64,000 nucleotides of DNA from Aquibacillus halophilus (GCF_009649745.1 NZ_WJNG01000002.1:454151-518150), one strand, 5' to 3'. Shown: positions 27,778-36,576, numbered from the stretch's first letter. Made by a program: numbers and translations. The notes: a model not told the origin generated them from the sequence alone.

Positions 27778-28554
27778 ATGTCGTTAGTGAACACTCCGGA
27801 AATAAAATTGGAACGAGTTAGCATGCTTTATCAAACGGATTCCACGGAAGTATTAGCAGTTCAAGATGTCACGTTAGATATAAAACAGGGTGAATTCGTT
27901 TCGTTGCTAGGGCCGTCTGGTTGTGGAAAGACAACGCTACTGCGAATTATGGCTGATTTAATTCAACCGACAAACGGAGAAATCAAAGTAGCGGGTGAAT
28001 CAGCACGAGCAGCAAGACTAGCACAGAAATACGGTATCGTGTTTCAAAGTCCTGTTCTTTATGATTGGAGAAAGGTAAAGCAAAATATAAATCTACCTTT
28101 AGAAATGATAGGTATGAAGAAATCAGAACGTGAGGATCGAGTGAATGCTTTATTGGAGCTAGTTGGTTTAGAGGACTTTAAAGAAAAATACCCTTGGCAA
28201 TTAAGTGGAGGAATGCAGCAACGTGTAGCCATTGCAAGAGCACTTGCGATGGAACCGGAAATATTGCTAATGGACGAACCCTTTTCAGCATTAGACGAGT
28301 TTACCAGAGAGCACTTAAACGAAGAGCTCTTATCGATTTGGAGCAAGGTCGGAAGTACTGTAGTATTTGTTACACATAGCATCTCGGAATCTATCTTTTT
28401 ATCAGATAGAGTATTTGTACTTTCACCCCATCCTGGAAGATTATCTTCTGTTGTAGATATTACTCTTCCTAGACCTCGCACACAAGAAATGAGAAATAGC
28501 CCTGAGTTTTTCCAGTTGATCGCAGATATACGCGATAGCTTTGAAGGGGTGTAA
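27778..28554 (+). CDS. ABC transporter ATP-binding protein (nitrate/sulfonate/pyrimidine type)
   Basis: A 258-residue ATPase of the SsuB/TauB/ThiZ group. Walker A is GPSGCGKTT, the signature is LSGGMQQRVAIARAL, Walker B is ILLMDEPFSALD, and the switch His is in VFVTHSISES. I place the start at ATG 27778 because GGGGGAG lies 6 bases before it; the frame continues 34 codons upstream through the REP-like hairpin, which is not protein-like. It forms an importer with two permeases and a binding lipoprotein directly downstream. Cytosines, uracil or a related pyrimidine would fit the context (inference). Confidence 0.93.
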   Translation: MSLVNTPEIKLERVSMLYQTDSTEVLAVQDVTLDIKQGEFVSLLGPSGCGKTTLLRIMADLIQPTNGEIKVAGESARAARLAQKYGIVFQSPVLYDWRKVKQNINLPLEMIGMKKSEREDRVNALLELVGLEDFKEKYPWQLSGGMQQRVAIARALAMEPEILLMDEPFSALDEFTREHLNEELLSIWSKVGSTVVFVTHSISESIFLSDRVFVLSPHPGRLSSVVDITLPRPRTQEMRNSPEFFQLIADIRDSFEGV

Positions 28555-28557
28555 GTA

Positions 28558-29367
28558 ATGAACGTTCAGAATGTGTTAAGTAGCCGCTATTTCCCGGTAG
28601 TTGTTTGGGTATTTGGGCTATTAGTGGTGTGGGAATTTAGTTCTTGGTTTTTGCTTCATGTTGTAGAGGCATCAATGGCACAATCAAAGATTCCCTACAT
28701 TCATGAACTTGTTTATACATTTACTCAGTATGGTTATACACTTTTTGTTGAAGGTAAAGCGACTTTTTCGAACGCTGCAATTGGTTTTTTACTAGGTGCA
28801 ACCTTAGGTGGACTATTGGCGGTACTTATGAGTATATCAAAATGGATAGAGCAACTGACTTTTCCATATGCGATTGCTTCACAAATGATCCCCATCCTTG
28901 GCCTTGCACCAATTGTGTATGGAATATTTCGTGATGAACAAATTGCACGTATATTGATTGCAGGTTACATCACTTTTTTTCCGGTTGCATTAAACATGTT
29001 AAGAGGACTCAGAAGTGTTGATCCCACAGCAGTTGAACTAATGTACTCCTTTGCAGCAAAGCCGTGGATGATTTATTGGAAGCTTCGCTTTCCAGCGGCA
29101 TTACCTGGCTTGTTTAGTGGGTTAAAAATAGCTGCCCCACTTGCAGTGACAGGCGCTATTCTGGTTGAGTTGATGGGTGCGCAAAATGGCATAGGTGTAC
29201 TTATGTTGCGTAATCTCTATTATGGTCCTTCGCATAATTATATGTTTTGGTCAACTGTAATTGTCGGAGCGTTCCTAGGTGTTGTTAGTTACTTACTGAT
29301 TAGCTTAATCGAACGTATCGTTGCCCCTTGGCAACCGGATTTCAGGTCAAGTGGAGGTGACGATTAA
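28558..29367 (+). CDS. ABC transporter permease (SsuC/ThiX type), first subunit
   Basis: A 269-residue permease with about six transmembrane helices. The EAA-like loop is at ~155-185 (VELMYSFAAKPWMIYWKLRFPAALPGLF). It starts 3 bases after the ATPase stop, with AAGGGGTG overlapping the end of that gene as the binding site. It pairs with the next permease, so the channel is a heterodimer, unlike the homodimer of many SsuC systems. Confidence 0.9.
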   Translation: MNVQNVLSSRYFPVVVWVFGLLVVWEFSSWFLLHVVEASMAQSKIPYIHELVYTFTQYGYTLFVEGKATFSNAAIGFLLGATLGGLLAVLMSISKWIEQLTFPYAIASQMIPILGLAPIVYGIFRDEQIARILIAGYITFFPVALNMLRGLRSVDPTAVELMYSFAAKPWMIYWKLRFPAALPGLFSGLKIAAPLAVTGAILVELMGAQNGIGVLMLRNLYYGPSHNYMFWSTVIVGAFLGVVSYLLISLIERIVAPWQPDFRSSGGDD

Positions 29368-30261
29368 GTGGAAGAAAAAAGATCAGTTAAAACTTTTGAT
29401 TGGTCAGATGAAGCGGCTGTAAAAGTAGCAGGAAAATCACAAACACAAAAGCTAAAAAATATTTCTCAAGCTGGTTCAAAGAAAAAAAAGAGTAGAAAAG
29501 GATATGTCAAGCAGATACTTCTCCCCCTTATTGCTGGGGTAGTGATGGTGCTTTTATGGGAATGGCAAATGTTCCATTTAATATTTAATTTGGAGACGTA
29601 TCAATTACCAATTCCGTCAACAATTCTAGAAGCAATGACTGAAAATCGTACCCTTTTGTTATCCTATGCTGGCTATACGATGACAGAAGCGGTTCTAGGT
29701 ATGTTAATCGGGTCGACCCTTGGTTTTGTATTTGCCATACTTGCTGCCGCTTGGCCGAGATGGGGAAAAGGGGGCCTGGTGCTGATTGCTTCCTTGAATG
29801 CAGTACCGATAGTAGCGATGGCCCCAATTATGAATCTGTGGTTTGGTGCTGGTATGGGTTCAAGAATTGCTATCGTTACAATCATGACGATGGCTGCAAT
29901 GGCGATTAATGCGTACAAAGGTATGAGGATGGTTGATCCGTTAGCACTCGATTTAATGCATTCTTATGCTGCGAAAAAACATGAAGTTTTTCGCTATTTA
30001 CGTGTTTCTAACAGTTTACCGTTTGTGTTCACGGCTTTAAAAATAAATACAACTGCAAGTATGATTGGTGCAATTGTTGGTGAGTTCTTCTTTTCATCAC
30101 GAGGACTAGGCTATCTACTGTCCAATTCAATTAAGGTTGCTAAAATGCCTTTAGGTTGGTCTTGTATCATAGTAGCAGCTATTGCTGGGGTGATTTTTTA
30201 TTTAATCGTAGAAAGATTAGAGAAGGTATTCTTAAAGTGGCATACTTCCAATCGATCATAG
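29368..30261 (+). CDS. ABC transporter permease (SsuC/ThiX type), second subunit
   Basis: A 297-residue permease. The first ~45 residues are cytoplasmic and rich in Lys and Ser (KKKKSRKGYVKQ), followed by six hydrophobic segments and an EAA-like loop (LDLMHSYAAKKHEVFRYLRV). It starts at GTG immediately after the stop of the first permease gene, with GGAGGTG upstream. The long basic N-terminal extension is unusual and missing in the first subunit. Confidence 0.9.
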   Translation: MEEKRSVKTFDWSDEAAVKVAGKSQTQKLKNISQAGSKKKKSRKGYVKQILLPLIAGVVMVLLWEWQMFHLIFNLETYQLPIPSTILEAMTENRTLLLSYAGYTMTEAVLGMLIGSTLGFVFAILAAAWPRWGKGGLVLIASLNAVPIVAMAPIMNLWFGAGMGSRIAIVTIMTMAAMAINAYKGMRMVDPLALDLMHSYAAKKHEVFRYLRVSNSLPFVFTALKINTTASMIGAIVGEFFFSSRGLGYLLSNSIKVAKMPLGWSCIIVAAIAGVIFYLIVERLEKVFLKWHTSNRS

Positions 30262-30382
30262 ATTAGATAAAATTAACAGAAACATCCGTCCGTTCTATCT
30301 CCCGTACAGGAGTTGATACGGCTGTTTGTATATAAGAAGACTTCTCGACACTAAACAAAATAAGGATAAATGGGGGAAAACG

Positions 30383-31423
30383 ATGATTAGTAAAGTAAAA
30401 CTTAGCCGTGGTTTACTTGTGTTCGCTTGTACTATGTTGGTATTGCTTGTTATGTCTGCATGTGGTAATGACTCTGCTTCTGGAGATACAGGAGATGAAC
30501 TGACACCTATAAAATTGCAATTAAAATGGGTTCCACAAGCACAATTTGCTGGGTACTTTATGGCGCTAGAGGAAGGCTACTATGAAGAAGAAGGTTTAGA
30601 TGTCACTATTGTAGCGGGAGGACCTGATATTGTTCCTGAACAACAGGTTGCCAATGGTGCAGCAGATATTGGAATAGGATGGGTAGCTAGTTTGTTGCCT
30701 CACCAAGAACAAGGGTTACCACTTGTACAAATATCTCAGATCTATCAAAAAAGTGGTTTAGTGTTAGTTTCAAAAAGTGAAACAGGAATTTCCTCACCAG
30801 AAGACCTTGCCGGTAAAAATGTTGGTAACTGGATGGGCGGAAATGAGTTTGAGGTACTTGCTTTATTCGATAAATATGAACTAGATCCAAATGCAGATCT
30901 ATCTTTTGTTAAACAAGGATTCACTATGGATCAGTTCCTAGCAGATGAAATCGATGCCGCTTCAGCAATGACTTATAATGAGTATCAAGTGGTACTTGGA
31001 GAAGGATTTGCTGAGAGTGATTTAAACGTTATTGATATGAACGATGAGGGTGTAGCAATGCTTGAGGATAACTTGTTTGCTAATACAGAATGGTTAGAAA
31101 ACAATAAAGAAACAGCAGCCAAGTTTGTCAGAGCCTCTTTAAAAGGCTGGCAAGCAGCAATTGATGATCCGGAAGCGGCTGTGGACAGTGTAATGGCTGA
31201 AGCAGAAGAGGGAAGTACGTCAAGGGATCACCAATTGAAAATGATGGAAGAGGTGGCTAAACTAGTTCTTCCTGAGGGCTTTGACCCTGCAAATATTGGT
31301 CAAATCGATGATGAAATGTTTAAGCAGACAGCGATAATCGCTCATCAATATGGGGTTATCGAAACCCCAGCAGACTTAGATGAAGCCTACACACATGAAA
31401 TCATGGAAATGGTTAACGAATAA
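30383..31423 (+). CDS. ABC transporter substrate-binding lipoprotein (NMT1/THI5-like)
   Basis: A 346-residue lipoprotein. Signal peptide and lipobox (VMSACGND) come first, then a short acidic linker and the NMT1 fold, opening with IKLQLKWVPQAQFAGYFMA. Proteins of this group bind hydroxymethylpyrimidine precursors, riboflavin or nitrogen heterocycles. ATG 30383 follows GGGGGA, and the frame extends 19 codons further up without a site. With the ATPase and both permeases it makes a complete importer next to the pyrimidine catabolic genes. A pyrimidine ligand is the best guess, not shown. Confidence 0.9.
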   Translation: MISKVKLSRGLLVFACTMLVLLVMSACGNDSASGDTGDELTPIKLQLKWVPQAQFAGYFMALEEGYYEEEGLDVTIVAGGPDIVPEQQVANGAADIGIGWVASLLPHQEQGLPLVQISQIYQKSGLVLVSKSETGISSPEDLAGKNVGNWMGGNEFEVLALFDKYELDPNADLSFVKQGFTMDQFLADEIDAASAMTYNEYQVVLGEGFAESDLNVIDMNDEGVAMLEDNLFANTEWLENNKETAAKFVRASLKGWQAAIDDPEAAVDSVMAEAEEGSTSRDHQLKMMEEVAKLVLPEGFDPANIGQIDDEMFKQTAIIAHQYGVIETPADLDEAYTHEIMEMVNE

Positions 31424-31437
31424 TATTTTTTCTCAGG

Positions 31438-31474
31438 AGCCTTAATCCAATATATCAAGGATTAAGGCTTTTCC
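31438..31474 (+). terminator. Terminator of the ABC importer operon
   Basis: AGCCTTAATCC pairs perfectly with GGATTAAGGCT around a 10-base loop and TTTTCC follows. Confidence 0.87.
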
Positions 31475-31611
31475 TGTTTGGTTTAAGAATTGGGACATTG
31501 CAAGGCGTTGTCATAATCATGCTGCTATTTAATGTCAATAATTTTGTTATTATTTCATGCACTATATGTCTATTTAGTTGAATAGATATATATATAAAAG
31601 GAGGGGTTATA

Positions 31612-31800
31612 TTGAGTAGTTATCCGATTTTGTATTTGGCTTGTATTCTTGCTGGATTTGCGTTAATTCGAGTTCCACTACAAGGTTTTTTAGCACCGTT
31701 AGAACCGTTAACATTTATCGTTGGAGTGCTCTCCATTCTGCTCTTTTCATGTGTAATAATAGTGGATGGTGTGATGTCGTTAATTGGTAAGAGAAGATAA
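31612..31800 (+). CDS. Small two-helix membrane protein
   Basis: A 62-residue protein of unknown function. It starts at TTG with AAGGAGGGG before it. Two hydrophobic segments lie near 5-20 and 33-56, joined by a short loop with RVPLQGF, and the protein ends in the basic GKRR. It stands alone between two terminators. Confidence 0.7.
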   Translation: MSSYPILYLACILAGFALIRVPLQGFLAPLEPLTFIVGVLSILLFSCVIIVDGVMSLIGKRR

Positions 31801-31816
31801 ACAAAATCATAATAAA

Positions 31817-31857
31817 AAATAGATCTCTCTAATAAATAACTTAGATGAGATCTATTT
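31817..31857. terminator. Bidirectional terminator after the small membrane protein gene
   Basis: AAATAGATCTC pairs with GAGATCTATTT, flanked by A on the left and TTTAAA on the right, so it could also stop transcripts of the opposing FtsZ-like gene. Confidence 0.75.
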
Positions 31858-31865
31858 TAAACAGA

Positions 31866-31903
31866 ATAGCTTAGCTGATTCCATTAAGAACCAGCTAAGC
31901 TAT
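31866..31903. repeat. Perfect inverted repeat next to a terminator
   Basis: ATAGCTTAGCTG pairs with CAGCTAAGCTAT over 12 bases with a 14-base spacer. It has no T-run on either side, so it is not an ordinary terminator. It could be a second stem or a protein site. Confidence 0.5.
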
Positions 31904-31969
31904 AGACCATAGTTCCCGGCTACGGTTTATCTAGTAATACGTTAGTTCAGAAAAATTATACATAAGAAT

Positions 31970-32815
31970 TTAAAAATTTATTTTGGTTTTTCCTTTTTCT
32001 GCTAGAATCTGCCACTTTCTGAACAACTCTTTGTATTTAGGCAACTTTTTATAATCATCTGGGGTGTCAATGGGATCATCGATGCCATTAACTAACAGTG
32101 TAATTTTTAAGCGTTGTCCAGGCTCATCAATGAAATAGGAACCAAGCTTGAAAAGGTCCGCTTTCGAAAAAAGATCATGTAGCCGGAGGTTTATTTGACG
32201 AAAGGCCTCCATATCAACCTCTTGAGTATAACCAATATTAATAATTAATTGTTTGCCATCAGTAAAATCATTTGGTAAATAGGGGGTTGAAAAAAGATAT
32301 TTTAACGGTTCGTCAAAGGATTCTTCCTCAACCGTATGTATAAACAAGGGACCTTTATTTGCCTTAATAAACGTTTCGATGTCTTGAAAATCGATATTCA
32401 TATTACCTGTCATTTCAATCATTTCTTTTAATGCCTCAATTGTTCGCTCCTCAATCGCATTAAAAGTTAAATGTGCGTCACGTATAGTTGTGTTTGCATC
32501 GATTGTTTCCATAAGCCCATCACTATTAAAGTAAATAACGGCATCACACAGCTCTTTCATCCGTAAGTACTGAATTGTTGCAGTTTGAAACCTTTTTTTG
32601 CCCTCAAAACGGAAGGGAAAGCGAAAGACACCAATTAACAAAATTTTTTTCTCTTTTAGTTCACATAACTGATTGGTTAATTCAGCCGTTTCACTCGAGT
32701 TACCTCCAATAAAGCGATAAAAACACAAATCATCTGGTTCAAGATTTGCAGCAACGGCTTTCTCTGTTTCAAAAAGCGTACTTTTAATCTGATAGATTTT
32801 AGCAGGTTTGTCCAT
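31970..32815 (-). CDS. Divergent FtsZ/tubulin-like protein lacking the GTP-binding signature
   Basis: A 281-residue protein clearly related to FtsZ from about residue 60 onward. GVFRFPFRFEGKKRFQTA corresponds to the FtsZ stretch VTRPFTFEGRKR, NIDFQDIETFI to the T7 loop NLDFADVKTI, and STPYLPNDFTDGKQLIINI to SSPLLEAAIDGAQGVLMNI. The tubulin signature GGGTGTG is gone: at that place the protein reads FIGGNSSETAEL. The N-terminal nucleotide-binding half is shortened to about 60 residues. It should not bind GTP in the usual way but keeps the T7-loop Asp residues that act on a neighbouring subunit. I chose ATG 32815 (GGGAGAAGG upstream); an ATG at 32866 would add 17 residues. It could modulate FtsZ assembly (inference). 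Confidence 0.7.
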   Translation of the reverse strand: MDKPAKIYQIKSTLFETEKAVAANLEPDDLCFYRFIGGNSSETAELTNQLCELKEKKILLIGVFRFPFRFEGKKRFQTATIQYLRMKELCDAVIYFNSDGLMETIDANTTIRDAHLTFNAIEERTIEALKEMIEMTGNMNIDFQDIETFIKANKGPLFIHTVEEESFDEPLKYLFSTPYLPNDFTDGKQLIINIGYTQEVDMEAFRQINLRLHDLFSKADLFKLGSYFIDEPGQRLKITLLVNGIDDPIDTPDDYKKLPKYKELFRKWQILAEKGKTKINF

Positions 32816-33225
32816 ATCGCCTTCTCCCAACTTCACTTTTTCACCATTATAAAAGATAAATCTCATAAAACGTGTCAGATCCTGTTAAGAAAAACAACTA
32901 GTTTTGTTGAATAAATGTACTTAAGTGGATTTGTTGGAACTTGTACTCGTTAAGGCATCAATTGGAAATACACTTCGGCCTTTATATTCCATTGATTACA
33001 AGGGTTACCGATATCTTTAAAGTAGTGTTACCTCGTGGATTGATGATGTGTTCTAGTGAAAGATATTTCACCACTCTTGTGTCGACAACCCTTACTTGCT
33101 AACCTACGAACATGAGGATCCATGTCTTATGCCCCATTGCTTCATAATAGACATCATCTTAATTAATTTTAAAAATAAAAGGACGTTCTGGGGAAATCTT
33201 ACTTTAAAGAAAAGGGTCTAAACTA
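32816..33225. other. Non-coding stretch between the FtsZ-like and GH5 genes
   Basis: About 410 bases without a gene. Near 32887-32905 a short hairpin (ACAAC / GTTG) is seen. No promoter, terminator with T-run or repeat matching other parts of the window was found. The GH5 gene ends at its right edge. Confidence 0.5.
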
Positions 33226-34260
33226 TCATTTGTCTCCTCTAATGCGGGAACGAATGAACTTACCTGATTCCGATAATTCTTCTTCACTCCACACCTGATC
33301 TTCACCAGGATCTAGACTGGTATCATGATTGAATACAGCGGAAGTTTCTAGCTTGTTAGCAGCAGACCAATTAATCCAGCTCACTTGTTCTTTATTTAAA
33401 AAATCAAGCCATTCATCTGTTTCCTCATAAAATGGGCCTAAATGTCCGCTTGCTTCACTAGTGCCCCATTCAGATGCAAATATTGCAACTCCATTTTCTA
33501 ATGCAACTTTAGCGTTATCCATTACCTGACCATCATTATGCGTTCCAGCATAAAAGTGAATTGCATAAGCCGTATTCTTATCATCAATTGGTTCTTCTGC
33601 TGCTAAATCTGGTCTTTGACTCCAATTTGGAGTTCCAACAATTATTAGATTTTCGTTACCGCTATCTCTAAGCATCTTGATAATTGGCTCAGAATATGAT
33701 TTTACCTGTCTCCAGCCAGAAATATCGTTTGGAATGCCTTCTCCATGCTCACTGGGTTCGTTTGCTAGTTCATAAATAATGTTTGGATGGTTGGGATAAA
33801 GAGTGGAAATTTCTTCGAAAAACCCCATTGCGCCTTGATAAGTCTCATGATTCGGATCTCCTGGATAAAGTACGTGCCAATCAACGATCACATATAAATC
33901 ATTTGCAATTGCAAGATTAATTCCTTCTATGACTAATTCCTTCATTTTGTCGGGTCTTTTAGCATAGCCTCCGTCACCGATATACATCGCAAGTCGAACC
34001 ACATTTGCATCCCAGTCATTTGAAAAGGCAGCGAAAGCATTGTTATTTACAATGGCTGAGTACCATTGTAACCCATGCGTACTGATTCCTCGTAGTTGAA
34101 TTTTATCTCCGTCAGTATCCACCAGAGTTTTCTTTCCATCAATTTCTTCAATTGCAAGACCTGCTTCTGGTGGGCTAGTTGATTTTGTTATGACAATAAT
34201 TAGGGAAGTGAAAATAGTTATAGTAATTAAAATGATAATATAAACCTTTTCATTCTTCAT
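33226..34260 (-). CDS. Glycoside hydrolase family 5 (endoglucanase-type), secreted or membrane-anchored
   Basis: A 344-residue enzyme. An uncleaved signal or anchor segment lies at ~5-25, and the catalytic barrel starts with IQLRGISTHGLQWY. The acid/base Glu is in IIYELANEPSEHG and the nucleophile Glu in IFASEWGTSEASG; VIVDWHV is the usual His-containing strand. These are GH5 subfamily 2 traits, so beta-1,4-glucan is the likely substrate. The protein has no carbohydrate-binding module. AGGGGTG precedes the ATG. A TATAAT -10 at 34310-34315 and a CcpA-like site just after it suggest carbon catabolite control. Confidence 0.92.
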   Translation of the reverse strand: MKNEKVYIIILITITIFTSLIIVITKSTSPPEAGLAIEEIDGKKTLVDTDGDKIQLRGISTHGLQWYSAIVNNNAFAAFSNDWDANVVRLAMYIGDGGYAKRPDKMKELVIEGINLAIANDLYVIVDWHVLYPGDPNHETYQGAMGFFEEISTLYPNHPNIIYELANEPSEHGEGIPNDISGWRQVKSYSEPIIKMLRDSGNENLIIVGTPNWSQRPDLAAEEPIDDKNTAYAIHFYAGTHNDGQVMDNAKVALENGVAIFASEWGTSEASGHLGPFYEETDEWLDFLNKEQVSWINWSAANKLETSAVFNHDTSLDPGEDQVWSEEELSESGKFIRSRIRGDK

Positions 34261-34283
34261 ATTTCACCCCTATATTCTCTTCC

Positions 34284-34299
34284 AAAAAAGCGCTTTCAT
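34284..34299 (-). promoter_or_regulatory. Candidate CcpA (cre) site before the GH5 gene
   Basis: On the minus strand ATGAAAGCGCTTTTTT matches the cre consensus with one mismatch. It lies a few bases downstream of the TATAAT -10 box, where binding would block the polymerase. Confidence 0.6.
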
Positions 34300-34486
34300 C
34301 CTTTAGTATATTATAATGTTTTGATAGAAAAAAATTCAAGCTTAATTTCTAACTACTTGTTAATAGGAAAATTACATTGACTTTGCATTTAACAGTAACT
34401 TCAATTTCATAATAAATACAATCAAGGATGAAAGAAGATGCTTTAAATATAATAACTTCCATTATTGGAGTGGATGTCGTTATAAA

Positions 34487-34532
34487 ATAAAAACAGAAAA
34501 GCAATCCAGTTTAATCAACTGGATTGCTTTTC
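34487..34532 (-). terminator. Terminator of large ncRNA copy 2
   Basis: On the minus strand GAAAAGCAATCCAGTT pairs with AACTGGATTGCTTTTC around a short loop and TGTTTTTATTT follows. It keeps the shape but not the sequence of the copy 1 terminator. Confidence 0.88.
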
Positions 34533-35223
34533 TTAACATCACAGGGGACCCAACCATTACATGTCCTATGTGGGGAACGGTTTTAACATGATTCCGCCCA
34601 ATATAGGCTCAAGAACACTTTTGATTCTACTTATCAAAGTTTACAGTCATTCCGACTGCCAAATAGAAGTGCTACCTGCCAGGATATGCCCAGTTCAGCG
34701 GAAAGGATACTGATCAAACTGATTAACTTTTCTTAAGACTCATTTTCAAATTGTTCGGTTGGATTTTTTTGTAAACACCTAATTAGAATTGGATCGTTTG
34801 AAATAGTTAAACGAATTGACATCTAACGTATAAGTTAGAAGTATAAGCCGATTTTGAATGTCTCTATTTAAAAGAACATTAGTTGCTTTTATTCATCCTT
34901 AGAGACTTCAGTTCTTGTTTTTCAACTTCAAAAGAAATTTATTAACTCAGCAAATATTCTAATTAGCATTCAAACACTTAAAGTTTAGATGCTTTACCAA
35001 GTCACTGATTCAAGGATTCTTCTTTGTGGACTGTTTCTTTCAAAAAAAATTCACCGAGAATAACAAACGGGCTGTTAATGGAACCGCCTGTGTATTGTTA
35101 CTTAAGATTCAGACATTCTTCCTAGTTTACTTCAAAGCCGTATTTAAACGGAACTAACCTAGGACGGTTGAATCTCCTGTGACGCTAAGTGCGGTAATAA
35201 TGAGTTGTTATTATTTTCCTTAC
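34487..35223 (-). ncRNA. Large structured non-coding RNA, copy 2 (~735 nt, unassigned family)
   Basis: Homologue of 15806-16552 on the same strand, with no frame of 60 codons or more. The ends pair: 35165-35184 with 34537-34556. In this closing helix copy 1 has TTACAGG/CCTGTAA and copy 2 TCACAGG/CCTGTGA, a compensatory T-A to C-G change. The CCGTTTAAATACGG hairpin inside CCTAG...CTAGG, the block GAAGAATGTC, and the blocks around AGGATATG and GATACTGA are conserved. The middle, ~34800-35080, has diverged almost beyond recognition. The 5' hairpin near 35195-35222 differs in sequence from copy 1 but still folds. This pattern is that of a structured RNA rather than of a mobile element. It lies between the GH5 and phosphofructokinase genes, so genomic neighbours are not conserved. 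Confidence 0.72.
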
Positions 35224-35229
35224 ACTTAT

Positions 35230-35238
35230 ATTATATCA
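35230..35238 (-). promoter_or_regulatory. Extended -10 promoter of ncRNA copy 2
   Basis: On the minus strand TGATATAAT, a perfect extended -10, is followed by ATAAGTGTAAG, as in copy 1. Confidence 0.62.
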
Positions 35239-35619
35239 CTCACCAGTAGTGTTAATTATGACTAATTCGTTAGCGTTTTCATACGAAATAATAGACTTTA
35301 TCTAAATCGAACATATTATTCTATGGACAGTGCAGACATCTTTAAACTATGTAGGGATAAAGAAAGTAAAATTCTTTGAGTTTGGTAATATGGAAAGTCC
35401 TAGGGGAAAGCAGAAGGAAAAATTACAGAAAATATACCGCTATTTTAAAACTGTCGATACGTGAGAATTAGTGTTGAAATAACTTTTAAAACCGTATTTG
35501 ATGCTACTGGAAATTAATTTGGAGAGTGGTAGCACATCCTCAAGCCAGGGATGTGCTTATTTGTTATAAAGTATTTAACTTCTTCTATTTGAAAAAAGAA
35601 TACTCTATTATTGTTATAA
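35239..35619. other. Non-coding stretch between ncRNA copy 2 and pfkA
   Basis: About 380 AT-rich bases without a gene. The only structure seen is the hairpin AGCACATC / GATGTGCT at ~35531-35557, followed on the plus strand by TATTTGTT. It could be a weak terminator. Confidence 0.45.
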
Positions 35620-36576
35620 CTAAACAAGATCTTCGAAAATTTCATATAACTTTTTATCAAAAACATCTTTACTCTTAAAAATTTCATCAAATGTATGATA
35701 GGTAATCTTGTTTTTTTCCATACCTAAAGCTACACCTGAAATGTCTTGTTTGATAAGATTGATAACTTCGTGCCCCATTCGACTGGTGAAAATACGGTCA
35801 AACGCAGAAGGAGTTCCACCTCTTTGAATATGTCCTAATACAGTAGATCTTGTGTCTAGATCGGTATGCTCTCTAATCAACGTAGCGATATCCTCAGCCT
35901 TGCCTGCACCTTCAGCAACCATCACAATACTATGTGTTTTGCCTTCTTCAAAACCATGTTTAAGCCTATTAGAAACTTTAGTTATATCCCATTCCAATTC
36001 AGGAATTAAAATAGCGTCGACACCACTAGAAATACCAGCCTGTAATGCAATGTCACCAGCATTTCTTCCCATAACCTCTATTACACTGACACGCTCGTGG
36101 CTGCTCATAGTATCTCGTAGGTTTCCAATTGCATCTGTTACAACATTTAAGGTTGTGTCAAATCCAATTGTATAGTCCGTTAAAGGTATATCATTATCGA
36201 TCGTCCCTGGCAGTCCATAGGTTTTAATACCACGTTTACCAAGTGCATCTGCACCACGATAACTACCATCACCACCGATTACTACTAGATAATCAATCTC
36301 TGCTTTTTTTAAGTTATTGATAGCTTTTAGTTGCCCATGTTCTGTTTTAAATTCTTCTGAGCGTGCAGATTGAAGAAAAGTTCCACCGCGATAAAGGATG
36401 TCTCCAACATCTTTTAATTCTAATTTTGAAAAATCGTTTTCCATCAATCCCTTATAACCACGTTTAATACCAATCATCTCAAAACCATTATTTATTCCAG
36501 TCTTGACAACAGATCGTATAGCACTGTTCATCCCCTGTGAATCTCCCCCGGACGTTAAAATACCTATTTTTTTCAA
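35620..36576 (-). CDS. pfkA: 6-phosphofructokinase, with altered effector-site residues
   Basis: A 318-residue ATP-dependent phosphofructokinase that aligns without gaps to the Bacillus enzyme. The catalytic parts are intact: VIGGDGSYRG, PGTIDNDI, SSHERVSVIEVMGRNAGD and GHIQRGGTPSAFDR. In the allosteric (ADP/PEP) site, positions corresponding to Arg25, Glu187 and Arg211 of the Geobacillus enzyme are Lys, Asp and Glu. GGDSPG at the ATP site reads GGDSQG. The start is the TTG at 36576, which has AAAGGG 9 bases before it and gives the family start MKKIGILTSGGDS. Unlike the housekeeping pfkA of Bacilli it is not beside pyk or acc genes, so it may be a second copy. Confidence 0.88.
   Translation of the reverse strand: MKKIGILTSGGDSQGMNSAIRSVVKTGINNGFEMIGIKRGYKGLMENDFSKLELKDVGDILYRGGTFLQSARSEEFKTEHGQLKAINNLKKAEIDYLVVIGGDGSYRGADALGKRGIKTYGLPGTIDNDIPLTDYTIGFDTTLNVVTDAIGNLRDTMSSHERVSVIEVMGRNAGDIALQAGISSGVDAILIPELEWDITKVSNRLKHGFEEGKTHSIVMVAEGAGKAEDIATLIREHTDLDTRSTVLGHIQRGGTPSAFDRIFTSRMGHEVINLIKQDISGVALGMEKNKITYHTFDEIFKSKDVFDKKLYEIFEDLV

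Noticed and set aside
28059-28481. 140-codon minus-strand frame opposite the ABC ATPase gene
   Set aside because: Antisense shadow of the signature and Walker B region; no start signal.
35852-36175. 107-codon plus-strand frame opposite pfkA
   Set aside because: Antisense shadow within a conserved gene, with no ribosome binding site.
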